A stretch of 7,003 nt of DNA, taken from positions 1-7,003 of the forward strand of contig CALKUJ010000047.1 of NCBI GenBank assembly GCA_937996825.1, given 5' to 3'. This document shows, in pieces, positions 5,805-7,003 of this stretch. Both the position numbers and the translations under genes were made by a program. The notes beneath the pieces were generated by a model that ran no database searches, was not told where the DNA came from, and worked only from the letters and a program-made list of their open reading frames with translations. The stretch's first letter is position 1. Each line of letters starts with the position of its first letter. Source of the stretch: an uncultured Polynucleobacter sp. (lineage in GTDB: Bacteria; Pseudomonadota; Gammaproteobacteria; Burkholderiales; Burkholderiaceae).

Positions 5805-7003
5805 TCAGACTGGCTGGGGTCCGACTTTCTGGGATACATCCTGTTGGAGTCGGGCGATGAAGTCTTCGATTGGCATTACACCTAAATCAACTCCACCTCT
5901 GGCGCGCACGGCCACCGCATTTGCTTCTGCTTCCTTGTCACCGACAACGATGAGATAAGGAACCTTCTGCATTGCGTGCTCACGGATTTTAAACGTAATT
6001 TTCTCGTTCCGCAAATCGACTTCAGCCCTAAATCCTTGTTTTTTGAGGATTTGCTGAACTTTTTCAGCATATTCTGCTGAATTTCCGGAAATATTCATCA
6101 CTATGCACTGAGTTGGTGCAAGCCAGCTTGGCATCGCACCCGCATGGTTTTCGATCAAAATGCCGATAAATCGCTCCAAAGAACCCACGATCGCACGGTG
6201 CAACATCACAGGTACTTGACGGTCATTGTCCGCAGAAACGTATTCAGCGCCTAAACGAAGTGGCATTGAAAAGTCGACTTGCATGGTGCCGCACTGCCAA
6301 GAACGACCGATGGAATCTTTGAGGTGGTATTCAATTTTCGGACCGTAGAAAGCGCCTTCACCTGGTAACTCTTCCCACTCTTGACCAGAAGATTTCAAGG
6401 CATTGCGCAAAGCTGCTTCGGCTTTATCCCAAATCGCATCGTCACCGACGCGCTTGGCCGGACGCAAAGCCAACTTAACAGCAACTTCTGTGAAACCAAA
6501 GTCTTGGTAAACGCGGCGCACGGCTTCATCAAAATCAGCCACTTCAGATTGAATTTGATCTTCGGTACAGAAGATGTGTCCATCGTCTTGTGTGAAACCA
6601 CGCACACGCATCAAACCGTGCAAAGCACCGGATGATTCATTGCGGTGACACTGACCAAACTCACCGTAACGCAAAGGCAGTTCACGGTAGCTGTGTAAAC
6701 CAGCGTTGTAAATTTGTACGTGGCCTGGGCAGTTCATGGGCTTCAAAGCATAGGCACGATTCTCTGATTCAGTCGTGAACATATTGTCTTTGTAGTTGTC
6801 CCAGTGGCCTGATTTTTCCCAAAGCCCGCGATCCAAAATCTGCGGCGCTTTAACTTCTTGATAACCTTCTTGTTGATACACGCGACGCATGTATTGCTCA
6901 ACCTCTTGCCAAATTGACCAGCCCTTTGGATGCCAGAAAATCAAGCCAGGCGCTTCTTCTTGGAAATGAAATAAATCGAGTTGCTTACCTAAGCGGCGAT
7001 GAT
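5805..7003 (-). CDS. thrS: Threonine--tRNA ligase, C-terminal 398 residues (5' partial)
   Basis: This class II synthetase makes Thr-tRNA-Thr in the cytoplasm. The reading frame stays open to the window edge, so the start lies outside. The first complete codons give HRRLGKQLDLFHFQEEAPG, which aligns near residue 244 of the 642-residue E. coli enzyme. The N-terminal TGS and editing domains are therefore missing from the window, not from the gene. The visible part has the catalytic core with motif 2 (LRYGEFGQCHRNE, HGLMRVRGFTQDD) and motif 3 (HRAIVGSLERFIG), then the anticodon-binding domain (about the last 110 residues, from SWLAPTQCIVMN). The three zinc and threonine ligands are present: Cys in MNCPGH, His in QDDGHIF and His in VMLHRAI, at fragment residues 91, 142 and 268, exactly the spacing of C334, H385 and H511. 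The usual proline in CHRNEPSG is serine here. A TTG at 6942-6944 is an internal Leu codon, not a start. Confidence 0.97.
   Translation of the reverse strand, partial: HRRLGKQLDLFHFQEEAPGLIFWHPKGWSIWQEVEQYMRRVYQQEGYQEVKAPQILDRGLWEKSGHWDNYKDNMFTTESENRAYALKPMNCPGHVQIYNAGLHSYRELPLRYGEFGQCHRNESSGALHGLMRVRGFTQDDGHIFCTEDQIQSEVADFDEAVRRVYQDFGFTEVAVKLALRPAKRVGDDAIWDKAEAALRNALKSSGQEWEELPGEGAFYGPKIEYHLKDSIGRSWQCGTMQVDFSMPLRLGAEYVSADNDRQVPVMLHRAIVGSLERFIGILIENHAGAMPSWLAPTQCIVMNISGNSAEYAEKVQQILKKQGFRAEVDLRNEKITFKIREHAMQKVPYLIVVGDKEAEANAVAVRARGGVDLGVMPIEDFIARLQQDVSQKVGPQPV

Noticed and set aside
5805..6944. thrS starting at TTG 6942-6944 as a complete 379-residue protein
   Set aside because: The frame continues upstream to the window edge with conserved ThrS sequence. 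The TTG is an internal leucine.

Overview
The window looks like a moderate-GC betaproteobacterium of the order Burkholderiales. A Polynucleobacter-like freshwater lineage is my best guess, based on the protein sequences, the moderate GC judged by eye, and the gene order. It is a core translation gene cluster, and every protein gene lies on the minus strand, so transcription runs from high to low coordinates.

In transcription order the layout is: thrS (threonyl-tRNA synthetase, 5' end outside the window), infC (initiation factor IF3), rpmI (ribosomal protein L35), rplT (L20), pheS and pheT (phenylalanyl-tRNA synthetase alpha and beta), ihfA (integration host factor alpha), a small MerR-family regulator gene, tRNA-Pro(GGG), and a symmetrical hairpin with A/T tracts on both sides that probably terminates transcription. 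The order thrS-infC-rpmI-rplT-pheS-pheT-ihfA is the same as in E. coli. The MerR gene after ihfA is a common extra in beta- and many gammaproteobacteria. Most gaps are 12 to 42 bases, as in one polycistronic unit. Two are larger: 166 bases between infC and rpmI, and 127 bases between pheT and ihfA. The regulatory candidates are in these two gaps. No gene-free stretch exceeds 300 bases.

The genes charge tRNAs (ThrS, PheST), start translation (IF3), build the 50S subunit (L35, L20) and shape the nucleoid (IHF).

There is no sign of an exotic or mobile system. The most informative details are: (1) infC starts at a rare AUA codon, the only start that keeps the conserved N-terminus, consistent with IF3 autocontrol; (2) the infC-rpmI gap is packed with small hairpins, four of them capped by GNRA tetraloops, a plausible L20 autoregulatory leader; (3) there is no room for the pheM attenuator that controls pheST in E. 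coli; (4) the ihfA leader is A-rich with repeated AGAACA motifs and a candidate promoter overlapping the region just after the pheT stop.
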